DNA from: Scytalidium lignicola
Taxonomy: Eukaryota; Ascomycota; Leotiomycetes
Assembly (NCBI GenBank): GCA_002812745.2
Contig: NCSJ02000003.1
Span: forward strand, 62,001 to 126,000
DNA: 64,000 nucleotides
Direction: 5' to 3'
Positions 47,711-57,580 of this stretch are shown in pieces; positions within the stretch are counted from its first letter, which is position 1; each line of letters starts with the position of its first letter. Both the position numbers and the translations under genes were made by a program. The notes under the pieces were generated by a model, which worked only from the letters and a program-made list of their open reading frames with translations, searched no databases and had not been told where the DNA came from.

Positions 47711-48010
47711 GTTTTTTCTTCCTTCTTTCTTTTTCCCTATAGAAAATACAAATTATCAAGCTTATTACAAGAAATCATTAATAAATTTGCAACCCGTTGA
47801 TGCCATTGAAAGAATACCGGATGTCGTAGCAGCCCCGTATAAATTTTATTGACACTTAATTAATCAGCACGCCATGTTCCTTTCCTACCCGGCATCCCGA
47901 GCGGCGAGATTTCCGCTGCTGCATTCTTAAGCAATAATAAAATGTCACCCTACATAATTATGAAAGCAAACGTACTTGACCTAAAACGGGAAGGTAAGGG
48001 ACAAGCCCTT
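47711..48010. repeat. Direct repeat unit B, copy 1 (unmutated)
   Basis: About 300 bp that recurs in the same orientation at 48563-48860. This copy keeps C and G at positions where copy 2 has T and A (e.g. GCAACCCGTTGATGCC here, GTAACTTGTTAATATT there). It ends at the TTTACGTAAGGGGG junction with MITE copy 1. Confidence 0.85.
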
Positions 48011-48256
48011 TACGTAAGGGGGTGTCAGAAAAGGCTGATCCACCCCCTGCAAGCAAAAAGTTTTTTAAAGCTAAATCAGGAGATTTTCTCTTGTTATTCT
48101 GGTAAATTAATAAAATCGTTGTATAACGGCTGAAATTCTAAATAGTATAATTGTTTAATGTTATTAAAACAACGTAAATTTTAACAAAACAAAGCACTTG
48201 ATTAACTTATAAGCATACATGAAGTAACTTAGCCATTTCTGACACCCTCTTACATA
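48011..48256 (+). mobile_element. MITE-like element, copy 1 (AT-converted interior)
   Basis: About 246 bp with terminal inverted repeats: left CGTAAGGGGGTGTCAG, right CTGACACCCTCTTAC, flanked by TA on both sides, as for Tc1/mariner-type insertions. The interior matches the reverse complement of the element at 48861-49103, but C and G are extensively replaced by T and A from about 48055 on. No coding capacity. The open frame crossing its left end gains the peptide GCQKRLIHPLQA purely from the terminal repeat. Confidence 0.8.
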
Positions 48257-48300
48257 CTATCCNTTTTTTTTTAAATCTGCATCATTAATGTTATTCTCAT

Positions 48301-48493
48301 TGTTGGTAGAATAGTGGTTACGTACACGTGATAATCACGTGCCCTGTAAGCTAGTCCCGATTAGGTAGTGGGAGCGAGCAAAGCTCTTACAGCTTCGCTC
48401 TCCTACCCCTAATCGTACAAGAACCATGGATTAGCACAACGAGTATATTACGTATAATTGCGTACCGTACTACGTGCTACAGGTGAACCGACA
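48301..48493 (+). mobile_element. tRNA-headed (SINE-like) insertion with 5-bp target duplication
   Basis: About 193 bp inserted between two CTCAT copies (48296-48300 and 48494-48498). It starts with TGTTGGTAGAATAGTGG, which resembles a tRNA A box, followed by a perfect stem CACGTGA/TCACGTG around TAA, like an anticodon arm. Its middle forms a long imperfect hairpin (CGATTAGG...CCTAATCG, 48358-48414). Base composition is balanced, unlike the AT-converted sequence on both sides, so it arrived after mutation of the target. No poly-A tail was clearly seen. Confidence 0.6.
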
Positions 48494-48498
48494 CTCAT

Positions 48499-48562
48499 AA
48501 ACTTTAAAAAACTAAAAGCTTGTAGATAAAGTGTGGTTAAAGAAAAAGTATAGCAATAAAGC
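48499..48562. repeat. Repeat unit A, AT-converted copy
   Basis: Matches 49149-49200 in direct orientation with C-to-T and G-to-A changes (CTAAAAGCTTGTAG here versus CTGAGGGCTCGCGG there). Confidence 0.75.
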
Positions 48563-48860
48563 NTTTTTTCTTCTTTTTTTTCTTTTTCCTTATAGAAAAT
48601 ACAATTTATTAAGTTTATTACAAGAAATCATTAATAAATTTGTAACTTGTTAATATTATTAAAAGAATACTAGATATTATAATAACTTTATATTAATTTT
48701 ATTAACACTTAATTAATCAGCATACTATATTCCTTTTTTACTTAGTATTTTGAGTAACGAGATTTTTACTGTTGCATTCTTAAACAATAAAATATTATTT
48801 TACACAATTATAAAAGCAAATGTACTTGACCTAAAATGGGAAAGTAAAGGATAAGCCCTT
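48563..48860. repeat. Direct repeat unit B, copy 2 (AT-converted)
   Basis: Degenerate copy of 47711-48010. Differences are almost all C-to-T or G-to-A relative to copy 1, often at CpA/TpG, the pattern of repeat-induced point mutation. Confidence 0.85.
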
Positions 48861-49103
48861 TACGTAAGGGGGTGTCAGAAACGGCTGAGCCACCCCATGT
48901 ATGCTTATAAGCTAATCAAGTGCTTTGTTTTGCCAAAATTCACACTACTTTAATAGTATCAAGCGATTATACTATTTAGAATTTCAGCTGCTATACAATG
49001 ATTCCACTAATTCACCAGAACAGCAAGAGAAAATCTCTTGATTCGGCCCCAAAACTCTCGCTTGCAGGGGGTGGATCAGCCTTTTCTGACACCCCCTTAC
49101 GTA
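48861..49103 (-). mobile_element. MITE-like element, copy 2 (intact, inverted relative to copy 1)
   Basis: About 243 bp, terminal repeats CGTAAGGGGGTGTCAG and CTGACACCCCCTTACG, flanked by TA. Longer inverted similarity continues inward (GGCTGAGCCACCCC against GGGGGTGGATCAGCC). Reverse-complemented, it aligns along its length with copy 1, while the sequence on both sides (units B and C/A) is in direct orientation. Confidence 0.82.
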
Positions 49104-49205
49104 CCATCCTTTTTTTTTTAAATCCGCATCATTAGCGTTATTCCCATGGACTTTNAAAAAACTGAGGGCTCGCGGATAAAGTGCGGCCAAAGAAAAAGTA
49201 TCGGG
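49104..49205. repeat. Repeat units C and A, unmutated copy
   Basis: Right flank of MITE copy 2. AAATCCGCATCATTAGCG and CTGAGGGCTCGCGGATAA correspond to mutated versions at about 48264-48300 and 48499-48562. Here C and A are contiguous, which shows the pre-insertion arrangement. Confidence 0.75.
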
Positions 49206-49722
49206 AGCGGCGAGGGCATCGGCGGCGAGAACGATGCACCGGCGGGAAGGGGTTATCATAACTTTACAGCTATTTTAATTGATAAGCAAGGGTGAACTCT
49301 TTTTTCTTAATACTTGATTGGGTGTTTTTTGTTGTATGGAGAATGGGTAGATGTTTTTGATCACTAATCAAGGGTTCTTTTAGTAAGGGAGCACCACATG
49401 TTGGTGCTTGTCTCTTGCAGCCTGCGAAGACGACATTATGATGGCTTGTCGTCCTAGTTAGATTAATAATGCATGTATTATCGTTATGGGTTTTTGGAGG
49501 GTTAAAGCATAGTGATTTCTCTGAAAAGGTAGAGAGTTGAGAAAAGTATATAAGATCGGTAACCCTTTGTCCTTGAGATTTGCCATTCTCCAGATCGTCA
49601 TCTTCTTTCAAAGACATTCAATCGTCTCTTAAGCTTGTAATAAAACATATACCCTCATACCTTTTAATATAGAATCCACCAACACTATACACAGAACTGC
49701 AGCTCCACTGCCACTAAACACC

Positions 49723-50651
49723 ATGGCGTTCCCAGCATACACAAAGACTATGCACAACAAGTCCTATCCCTCCATTGACCCATCCCGTCCTGAGCTCTCT
49801 GCTGCCGGGAAAGTTGTGCTTATCACCGGTGGTGGAGCAGGTTTAGGCCCGAGATTCGTGAACTCCTTTGCTAAAGCCGGAGCAACTAAGATTGCTATCC
49901 TAGGGCGCAGACCCGGCCCACTCGAGGACACCAAGAAAGAGATCGAATCAAAATACCCAGGGGTGAAAGTTCTGACGTTCGTCGCCGACATTGCGGACAA
50001 GGACTCAACCTTCAAAGCCTTTGCAGGAACCAAAGAGGCTTTCGGCCCCATCGACATCTTCATCAGCAACGCAGCTTATCTCTCTGCACCACAGAAGATC
50101 AAGGATGCGGATATAGATGACTATATGAAGGGAGCCGAGATCAATATTAAGGGAACATTAATAGTTTCGCAGGCCTTCCTGGCCAATGCTGCCGAAAACG
50201 CCAACTATCTCTCCATTTCCACGGCTGGTATACACGTTCCAGCGGTCCCCTTTGGAATATCAGGATACGTATCGACAAAATTGGCAGCCGCGAAGATAGT
50301 AGAGTATCTGGCGCTTGAGAATCCAAACATCAAGGTGAAGGACTTCCACCCTGGTGTGCTCCCAACAGATATGAATGCGAAGAGTGCCAAAGGTGGATTG
50401 GAGCTTCCATTGGACGACAGTGAGCATCCATATTTGCGCCAGAGAACGTGAGATTCTGGAATTCACTAACAAAAAATATAGTTGACCTGCCTGCTAACTA
50501 TGCGGTCTGGATAGCTAGCCCAGAGGGAGACTTCTTAAGTGGCCGATTCACTTGGGCATCCTGGGATGTCGATGAATTGAAAGCAAAGAAGGATGAACTT
50601 GAAAAGGATCCTTCTCTCCTACTCCTTGGCCTCAATGGATGGCCTGCCTGA
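49723..50651 (+). CDS. Short-chain dehydrogenase/reductase (SDR)
   Basis: Exons 49723-50419 and 50482-50651 (288 aa). Classical SDR features: nucleotide-binding [12 protein letters not shown] (Gly-rich loop 36-42), ADIADKD acidic segment, ISNAA at the end of strand 4 (the NAG-like motif), Ser in YLSISTAG, and the catalytic Tyr182-x3-Lys186 in GYVSTK. The C-terminal exon ([29 protein letters not shown]) resembles fungal SDRs often found with secondary-metabolite or detoxification genes, but here the neighbours are housekeeping genes. Cofactor preference and substrate cannot be read from sequence. It is convergent with GCV1 (268 bp). Confidence 0.9.
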
Positions 50652-50919
50652 AGGCATTGTCTAATTAAATTTGTCTCTAATAGTAATAAGTCTTATGAGA
50701 AGGAAAGTCTCAAGACATTGGAGTTAGTGGCATAAAGAGCTGGCCTGATAACAAATAATGAAACCTGATTTAGATGCTGCTGCGATTCTAAACAATGCCT
50801 GTGAACTCCTTTAGCCTAGTTATTATATTTTAACACGAATCGTCACTATCCATAGTTGCACATATCCATTGATGAGGTTAAGATGGACATGTTGAATGTT
50901 TTGGTATCGATTGCTGCTA

Positions 50920-52335
50920 TCATGCTTTTGCATCGCCCTTCCAGAATTTGCTGGGAACAAACGGCATCTTTGCAACCTGAGCCTTGCGTTTTTTGCCTCT
51001 TACTACAACTTCTACGGGAGTACCGTTTTTATGGAAGCCATCTTTAATGTATGCTATGGCTATGTTCTTTCCTAAAGTTGGACTGGGACAACCACTTGTG
51101 ATGTGTCCAATTTTCTCGCCATTTTCGTTGATGATCTCGGTACCCTCTCTAGCTGGGGCTCCCTCAACAATCAGCCCAACCCTTCGTCGTTCTACGCCGC
51201 TACCGCCTTTACTCTTTGGAACAAGCTGCTTCAAGATAACTTCATCACCGTGGAACCCTCCATCTTTTCTCCTCTCCTTGCCAACGACCCAGCTGAGCGA
51301 TCCTTCAACTGGTGTCGTGGTGTCATCAAGGTCGTGACCATAGAGGCACATACCAGCCTCCAACCTCAAGCTATCTCTAGCACCAAGACCTGCAAGTTGT
51401 AGTCGCTCTGGGGTTGCAGTCTCTAGCAAGGTCTTTGTCACGGCTACTGTCTCCTCTGGTTTGATTGAGATCTCGAATCCATCCTCCCCGGTGTAGCCAC
51501 CTCGACTAACATGCAAGGGGCTAGAGAGCTGTCCATTTGAGAGCCTGATTGTGATGAACGCTGATTGTCCGAAGAACAACTCTTTCAGATTCACTTCATT
51601 CGGGTCTGCCATTACGGATCTCAGAATTTCTTCAGCCAGAGGTCCTTGTAATGCTACCAAACCCTGGCCCTCCAAAATATTCCACTCTACCTTTTCCCCT
51701 CCTTGCTCCTTAAACTCCTTGAGCTGCTCGGCGAAGTATTTAAGGTCCTTTTCCCTACAATCCGCATTTGTGACCACGTAAAACAGCTCTGGTTCCAGTC
51801 TAGTGACGATTGTGTCATCTACAATACCACCTGTGATTGGCCAGAGCAATGTGCTCAACGTGCTGTGATGTGCAGGTAGAGTTTTGAGCGCAGCTGGAGT
51901 AACCCTTTCGAGGAACGCAGTAGCTCCAGGGCCTGAAAAGTGATGCTGTACCATATGGCTCACATCAAAAAGGGAGGCATGACTCCGTGTGAAACGATGC
52001 GAGTCACCAATGCTTAGGGAGGAGTATTGAACTGGCATGTGATGGCCTCCAAACGGGACCATTTTCCCGCCATTGGCTATGTGGAGATCATAGAGAGGGG
52101 TCTTTCGAAGTGCCTCGTTAGATGACGATGATGAAGCATATCGTACCAAGTGTGAGATGGCCAATGGCGAGCTGAAACGGCGGAGGTCTAGCTTTGTAGT
52201 TCGCGACACAGAATTGATGTAAATACTACCGAAGCTGCGAGAAACAGCAATTGACAATGGTCGAGATGTTAGTGTAGGAGGTGTGCGAGCTATAGTCACG
52301 TCACCAAGACTCTTCACAGCTCGGAAGCGCTTCAT
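50920..52335 (-). CDS. GCV1: Glycine cleavage system T protein (aminomethyltransferase), mitochondrial
   Basis: Single exon, 471 aa. The N-terminal ~70 residues are basic and Ser-rich (MKRFRAVKSLGDV...RRFSSPLAISHLVRYASSSS), consistent with mitochondrial import. The folate-dependent GcvT fold follows: TPLYDLHIANGGKMVPFGGHHMPVQYS, SLFDVSHMVQHHFSG, GGIVDDTIVTRL, LVALQGPLAEEIL and SRGGYTGEDGFEI. Next come LGARDSLRLEAGMCLYGHDLDDTTTPVEGSLSWVV and the C-terminal domain with GHITSGCPSPTLGKNIAIAY. It transfers the methylene group from the H-protein-bound aminomethyl intermediate to tetrahydrofolate and releases ammonia in glycine catabolism. Length is slightly above the yeast protein because of the long presequence. 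V-ATPase H follows in the same direction upstream. Confidence 0.97.
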   Translation of the reverse strand: MKRFRAVKSLGDVTIARTPPTLTSRPLSIAVSRSFGSIYINSVSRTTKLDLRRFSSPLAISHLVRYASSSSSNEALRKTPLYDLHIANGGKMVPFGGHHMPVQYSSLSIGDSHRFTRSHASLFDVSHMVQHHFSGPGATAFLERVTPAALKTLPAHHSTLSTLLWPITGGIVDDTIVTRLEPELFYVVTNADCREKDLKYFAEQLKEFKEQGGEKVEWNILEGQGLVALQGPLAEEILRSVMADPNEVNLKELFFGQSAFITIRLSNGQLSSPLHVSRGGYTGEDGFEISIKPEETVAVTKTLLETATPERLQLAGLGARDSLRLEAGMCLYGHDLDDTTTPVEGSLSWVVGKERRKDGGFHGDEVILKQLVPKSKGGSGVERRRVGLIVEGAPAREGTEIINENGEKIGHITSGCPSPTLGKNIAIAYIKDGFHKNGTPVEVVVRGKKRKAQVAKMPFVPSKFWKGDAKA

Positions 52336-52711
52336 ACTTGGAGAATTGAAATTGTTGTTGAGAATATGGAATTTACATGCTAAAGATGGGATGAACGGAG
52401 ATATAATTAGATAACTAATGTTGTTAGGAGCGGTGTCGGCTATCAGTGGAAAGCGGGGGCTTACGCCTCCGAGGTGCGATAGCTCCTGCCCTCCAGGAAC
52501 AAATTGTAAAAACGATGATCAAATCACAAAAACATATCACTTCTCCCAATGAATTGATGGCTATATCCACTTTAAAGTGGCCGCCTTAGGATTTCTGTCA
52601 TTCCACAGATTCTATCGATAGAAACTAAGAACGAAGCAGTGTATATTATATATACAAAACCAAAATGAACCAAAATGAACCACAATGAGAAAACACTGTT
52701 AGTACGACAGC
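52336..52711. other. Spacer between GCV1 start and VMA13 stop
   Basis: 376 bp. GCV1 promoter plus 3' UTR of VMA13; AT-rich, no other feature. A short tandem CCAAAATGAA duplication lies near 52660-52680. Confidence 0.5.
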
Positions 52712-54259
52712 TTATTTCGTTTCGAAGCTGTACTTCAGCCACCCTCCCAGAGCATTTAAGCTTTCCCATCTCACAGTTTCATCCGACTCTGCCATTAGCT
52801 CCATGACTCGTCTCTTCAAACCCAGTTTCTCCAGCTGATATCTCTTTTCTGGCACTTCTTTTACCAACCAGCCAACATCATTACAAGCTATTGCGAGTAC
52901 TTGCTTATCATTGTCCCACGGTTTACTCATAATCTCTGCCAGCTTCCTCGGCAACTCGCCATTCTCGTGTTCAAGAATCCTCCGTGCATTCTCAGCCCAG
53001 AACGTTGGGCTTCGATGAGGTGGAGACCAGCGTAGATGCCCCGTGTTTACTTCAGCATAATACTCATCGAAATTAGTCTGCGTTTTAGTATACTCATCGA
53101 GCATCTCTGTGAGGTTTTGAACATCTTCTAACAGATCAGGGTCTGTCAAATGACGGCCATTGAGATTCTGTAGCAGTGCTGGAAGCCGTGCAAGTGTGGC
53201 AGCAGGAAGAAGAATCTTCTGATCACTAGACAAGAGGTTGTATAGGGTTGAAATAAGCAAGCGTGTGGTCTTTTCTTTGGGTGACAGCTTTAGCAATTGG
53301 GTGTAAAGGAAAATGAACTCGTACTCGCTGAATAGTCATTAGCCCGCTAGCTACCCACATATCTGTCTGCAGTAAACATACCTCTCGAGTCCTTCCCCAA
53401 CTACAACACCTTCAAAACTCAATTGCCATATGACGAGGAGCACATGGTACAGTAGCTGCAGCCCAACACCACCTCCTAAGGATCCTTCAGGGCCACCGCG
53501 GGGTGTGGAGCTGCCGCTAAAGAGCGTAGATGCAGAATCGCCATTTGTATTGACATTCGATGCTGCCTTTAGAATATCAATCAATGGAACCACAGTTTCG
53601 TTTCTCTGAGCCCAGAAAATCTGCCTTGATTCTTTTCCTCGTAGAAGCGCAGAGTATTGGAGTACCGCGATGTCTTGTAGTCCTCCATCTGTACTTTTGG
53701 CCAGCAGCGATAAGTAGGAGTAGAGTTTGGGTAGAGCTGATTTCGTTTGAATTGATGAGGATGGCGATGCAGCTATCAGGGTGGTGAGAACGGTCGATGT
53801 TAAGAGGGGAATTGTATCCTCTGGGCTGGTTGGTTGCGCCAGAAGTGGAATGAAAGATTTAAAGGGATTTGGGTGCTCAGACAAAGCTTTTGACAAATCT
53901 GGGATACCTGCAGAAACAAATTAGCTATCTATGCAGGTCTTGACAGTCCTTTTGTTTCACGTACTGTCTAGAAGGTCTCCCAAAAGCACTAGTAGATACT
54001 GAACCACATCTGCCCGTCTTGCTGCTGCTTCAAATACACTGGGCTTGTTGTCGCCTCCTAAGAACAGCGTGCGATATCCACCTAGATCTGCTTCTATAGT
54101 TTGTTTTCGTTGCTCTTTTCTGACTTTGTCAACAGCTCTGATCTTGCTCAATTGATCCTCAGAGATTGTTCCAGCTCGGACAGCGCCTTCCCACGGAATT
54201 GGTCGTCCGCGGATGTTGTTCTGTAACGAGAAGAGATAAGTGGGAGGATCTAGAGACAT
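52712..54259 (-). CDS. VMA13: V-ATPase subunit H
   Basis: Exons 54259-53965, 53907-53382 and 53327-52712 encode 478 aa, the length of yeast Vma13. The helical-repeat (HEAT/ARM-like) protein begins MSLDPPTYLFSLQNNIRGRPIPWEG. It has an internal low-complexity Gly/Ser insert (SSTPRGGPEGSLGGGVG). The conserved C-terminal domain carries LRWSPPHRSPTFWAENARRI, LAIACNDVGWLVKEVPEKR and MELMAESDETVRWESLNALGGWL. It regulates the vacuolar proton pump, coupling the V1 sector to Vo and silencing free V1. Introns of 54-57 nt all have consensus ends, and the phases 1 and 2 join correctly. Confidence 0.95.
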
Positions 54260-54992
54260 CGTGGAGTCTGCTCAGCTCCCTGAGTATAAAGAGATCGTAT
54301 GGAGCGAGCTGTTGCTGTTGTAATGAATGTTTGGTGGTTGGGGGGAGCTCTTATCGAGGATGCCTTATTAGCTTGGCTGCCGCGATTCACCCGAGCACTA
54401 AGCATAATGTCATTACTTCCTTTCTGACGAACTGTCACCAGTACAAGATCACGGCAGCGTTAGGACTGGCACAAATTCAAAGAAGACAACAAAGCCACAT
54501 TCATGACAATTGCTCCTGGTGATTTTCCATTCAGAATATATCTACAGATGTTTCATAAAATAATGGAACGCAATTCCCTAGTAACAATGCCATAACAGTA
54601 CGCAGCAGAGCACTGTTCGAGGATCTTTCAGCCATTCGTGTCTAATCAACGCAGGCTCCTGAACAAGAAATGTGGATAATAAAACCATACTCCAAACAAC
54701 CAAAACAAGTCACACAGACGCCGGAGTGATCAACAGCAAGCGGTAAAAAACAAATGCAGAACCACCGACTCCGGTCTAACCCAGGATAATAACCGGCACA
54801 ACCTCTGACCAAACTGAAGACAATCAGACCATGATTGAGATTTTTATGTTGCAAGTAATTGAAGTCCCCCAAAAGTCGTCAAGCCATCATAAGGTAAGTC
54901 CCGTTCGTTTCCCATCCAAACAATGCAAAAGTTTCCAGCAGTTAGCGATAAAAGTTATCTCACAGCCAATGAGGGTGAGTAATGCTATTCAT
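54260..54992. other. Spacer between VMA13 and mitotic cyclin genes
   Basis: 733 bp: VMA13 promoter and 3' UTR of the cyclin gene. Small frames on either strand show no domain; nothing else seen. Confidence 0.45.
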
Positions 54993-56641
54993 TTATTGGG
55001 AGGTCGTATCAAGTGGTTGAGAAACGTCAATACCAAGAGCCGGTGCGGTCTCCTTGGCCCATTTTCTAGTAAGAATAGATGCTATGACAGTCAGCTTCTA
55101 TCTCCAAAGTTCTACCAGAGAAGCTTTCATTACCTTTAAGGAACTTCTTGCTTGCGTATTTCTTGAAGAATGCTTCATGGATGACTGGCCGTGCCAGGTA
55201 ATCCACCATCAGTCTGAAAACGGGCTCAATCTCTTGCTCAGTATAACCAGCATAGTGAGCCAAAGTGGCATCCTACTTTTCATTAGTAAATACTCAAAAG
55301 ATATAAGTAAGAAGACATACCCATTCACCCCTTTCAAGAATCATACGTGCAAGGTACATAGATGAAGCTGCTATATGACTAGGAAGATAGTGCATGAAGC
55401 GATTGTCAAGGAGGCTGATCTCCATAAGATATTTTCCTAAAGTTCTGGTCTGGATATCATAGTTATCCGCCTTAGAGATGCGTCGAAGGAAGTTCATTGG
55501 GTTTGGATAGCTCAAGTCATAGTTAAGAGCTTGTAGAACATATCGTTCAGCACTGAGGATCTCTGCCTCAGTGAATCCATCGTCGGCGACATGGCGGAAG
55601 TTGGCAACGTGAGGAGAAAGAACTTCTTCGTACTTTGAAGCAATAAACATGGCGGTGACACCAACTAGCTGGAGGCGGTCAAGCTGGACAACCTTAGCAG
55701 ATAAGAAACGGTCGATAATGTTAACCGCAAGGAACAGTGTTTCTGGAAGTAAGTGGAAACGCGTATGGACTTCGATAAGCCAGTCGACAAGGATACCTCG
55801 CATCTTCCATTCTAACTCCTCTTGATGGTCCATATAGCTAGGATTGGGTCGTGTTTCAACCTCTAACCTTTTCAAGTATTCGAATATCTCGACGACATAT
55901 TCAGCAACCATGAGAGGATCATCCATATCTTCCAAGTCAAGATCCTCGACTCCTTCAGCTAGTTCGACTTTGACAGCTGCTTTCTCTTCGACATACTCTT
56001 CTACTACCTTCACGTTCTCTATGTTCTCTTTTGTTGCCTCGACGATAACCTCTTTCTCTGTCTCGATGTGAATCTTCTTTCTCGAAGGTTGCTCTTCTTC
56101 GGCTGGTGTGCTCTCTTTAACAGAAACTGTATTTGAAGTCGTGGAGCTTGTTTTTCTCTTTCCGGCCATAACACCAGACCCGGTTCGTTTTAACTCAGAT
56201 GGTTTTTTATTGGCATCCTTGGCACCGAGGACCGACCTCGTAGATGTAGTACGGGATACATTCTTCTGGACGCCTGTAGGTTGGGCTGCTTTGGAAACGA
56301 GTCCGCTTTTAGAGGTATTTTTCTTTGCTTCAACTTGCTCTCCTTTGGTAACATTGCTCACGTCGCCAAGGGCTGCCCGTTTTCGGAGAGGTTGAGCGTT
56401 TGCTGTAGTCTTCTTTGATGGGAGAGCAACATGCTCCTCTGCATTAAAAGCAGCAGCCTTGGATCTTGTAACGCGTGCTGCAACGGGACCATTCTCATCA
56501 TTCTCATTCGTGACAGCTCTCTGTCTTACTGCTCGACTCTATATGGCTCCATTAGCTAGGCTGATGGGCCGAAGAATCGAAGGTGTTCGTAGAGACAAAA
56601 GTCACGTATCACCTAGGGAGATATTGACTTACAGGAGGCAT
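54993..56641 (-). CDS. B-type mitotic cyclin (Clb/NIME-like)
   Basis: Exons 56641-56633 (only ATG CCT CCT), 56538-55321, 55272-55134 and 55081-54993 (484 aa). The destruction box RAALGDVSN (57-65) fits RxxLxxxxN for APC/C-dependent breakdown. A Lys/Ser-rich, Glu-rich linker follows. The cyclin box starts near DWLIEVHTRFHLLPETLFLAVNIIDRFLS (MRGILVDWL at its front) and includes QLVGVTAMFIASKYEEVLSP. The second cyclin fold has YPNPMNFLRRISKADNYD, SHIAASSMYLARM and a tail ending VSQPLDTTSQ. It activates Cdk1 for G2/M in nucleus and cytoplasm. Without the 9-nt first exon the start would be misplaced. It is divergent from the uL2m gene (939 bp). Confidence 0.95.
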
Positions 56642-57580
56642 TTTGTTATTTCTTTATATTAATGATTATGCTTTGTATGTTGGGGACTATTAGCTGTCAG
56701 CGTGACGCGATATAAAAGTCTGGCCAATCGCGTTGACGTGAATGCCCATTGTGCATATTACGACGTGATATGAACAGCTGAAGTGATTTGGAAAAGGGGA
56801 GTACTTACTAAAAAGTTATTAAGGTATCAAGAAACGTGAGACCATGTAAACTATCGTTTTGTGGTGGTGTACATCCAAAGTATCAACAATGTTGATGGAG
56901 ACGGCGCACTTTGTATTGAGGGTGATTTGGACGAACGCTGGAAAATCTCGATTCGTGCCAAAGAACAGGAGCTGAATTCGATCAGGAATGTAAAGAGGTG
57001 GTGAGAATTGAGAAGATTATAAGAGAATTGTTGTTGTGGTCGAGAGATGTTGGAAGGGAATATGAAGCTGGATGAGAGCGAGAGTCGATCTTCAAAGTAC
57101 CAGCCCTTCGCTTGTTATGGCTGGCGTCTTAGCGCGATATGGGACCTTAGCGGTGCCACGACAAATGAAAACCAGAGCGCGAAATTTTCGTGCAAAGTGA
57201 TTGGGAATAAAGGAAGTTTGGGTTTTGGCTTTAGAAGGAGAGTCTTTATTATTTATTCCGCCCAACCTTTGGGTAAACAAAGGAGTGATGTGAATTTTTT
57301 GTAATCCAGAGTGAAGGAAAACGCACTCTTAAAGTGGGTTCAAAGTCAACAGAACGATTCGCTGGCCGGGCAACCGATATTTGGATGCCTCAGGTTGCAG
57401 AACGCGTCAACAGCTTGGTAGTTTATTGGTCCCACACTAGAACCAGGCTTAACCTAGTCAGGCCTAAAGAATTTCTGAAGGTTAATGCCATACTCAACCT
57501 CATCGTCCGACCAACTCCAGCGTCTCTACTAATTGAAGAGGGACAACCGCTGGCGGACATACGAATTGATCTTGGCGGTA
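56642..57580. promoter_or_regulatory. Shared upstream region of the cyclin and uL2m genes
   Basis: 939 bp between divergent start codons, presumably with both promoters. Short open frames (e.g. 57047-57304) show no domain. No known cell-cycle box was securely identified by eye. Confidence 0.45.

Larger units (their letters stand above)
47501..49722. other. Repeat-bearing spacer between P5CDH and SDR genes
   Basis: 2.2 kb. After the P5CDH 3' UTR comes a nested set of repeats (47711-49205, described separately), then about 500 bp of ordinary sequence with the SDR promoter. No intact transposase or other gene is seen. Confidence 0.6.

Noticed and set aside
47942..49259. Two small frames sharing the peptide RGCQKRLIHPLQA, looking like paralogous genes
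   Set aside because: The shared peptide is the translated terminal repeat of the MITE-like element, and the frames diverge outside it.
49723..52335. SDR plus neighbours as a secondary-metabolite cluster
   Set aside because: No PKS, NRPS, terpene synthase, P450 or transporter is nearby; neighbours are GCV1 and V-ATPase subunit H.
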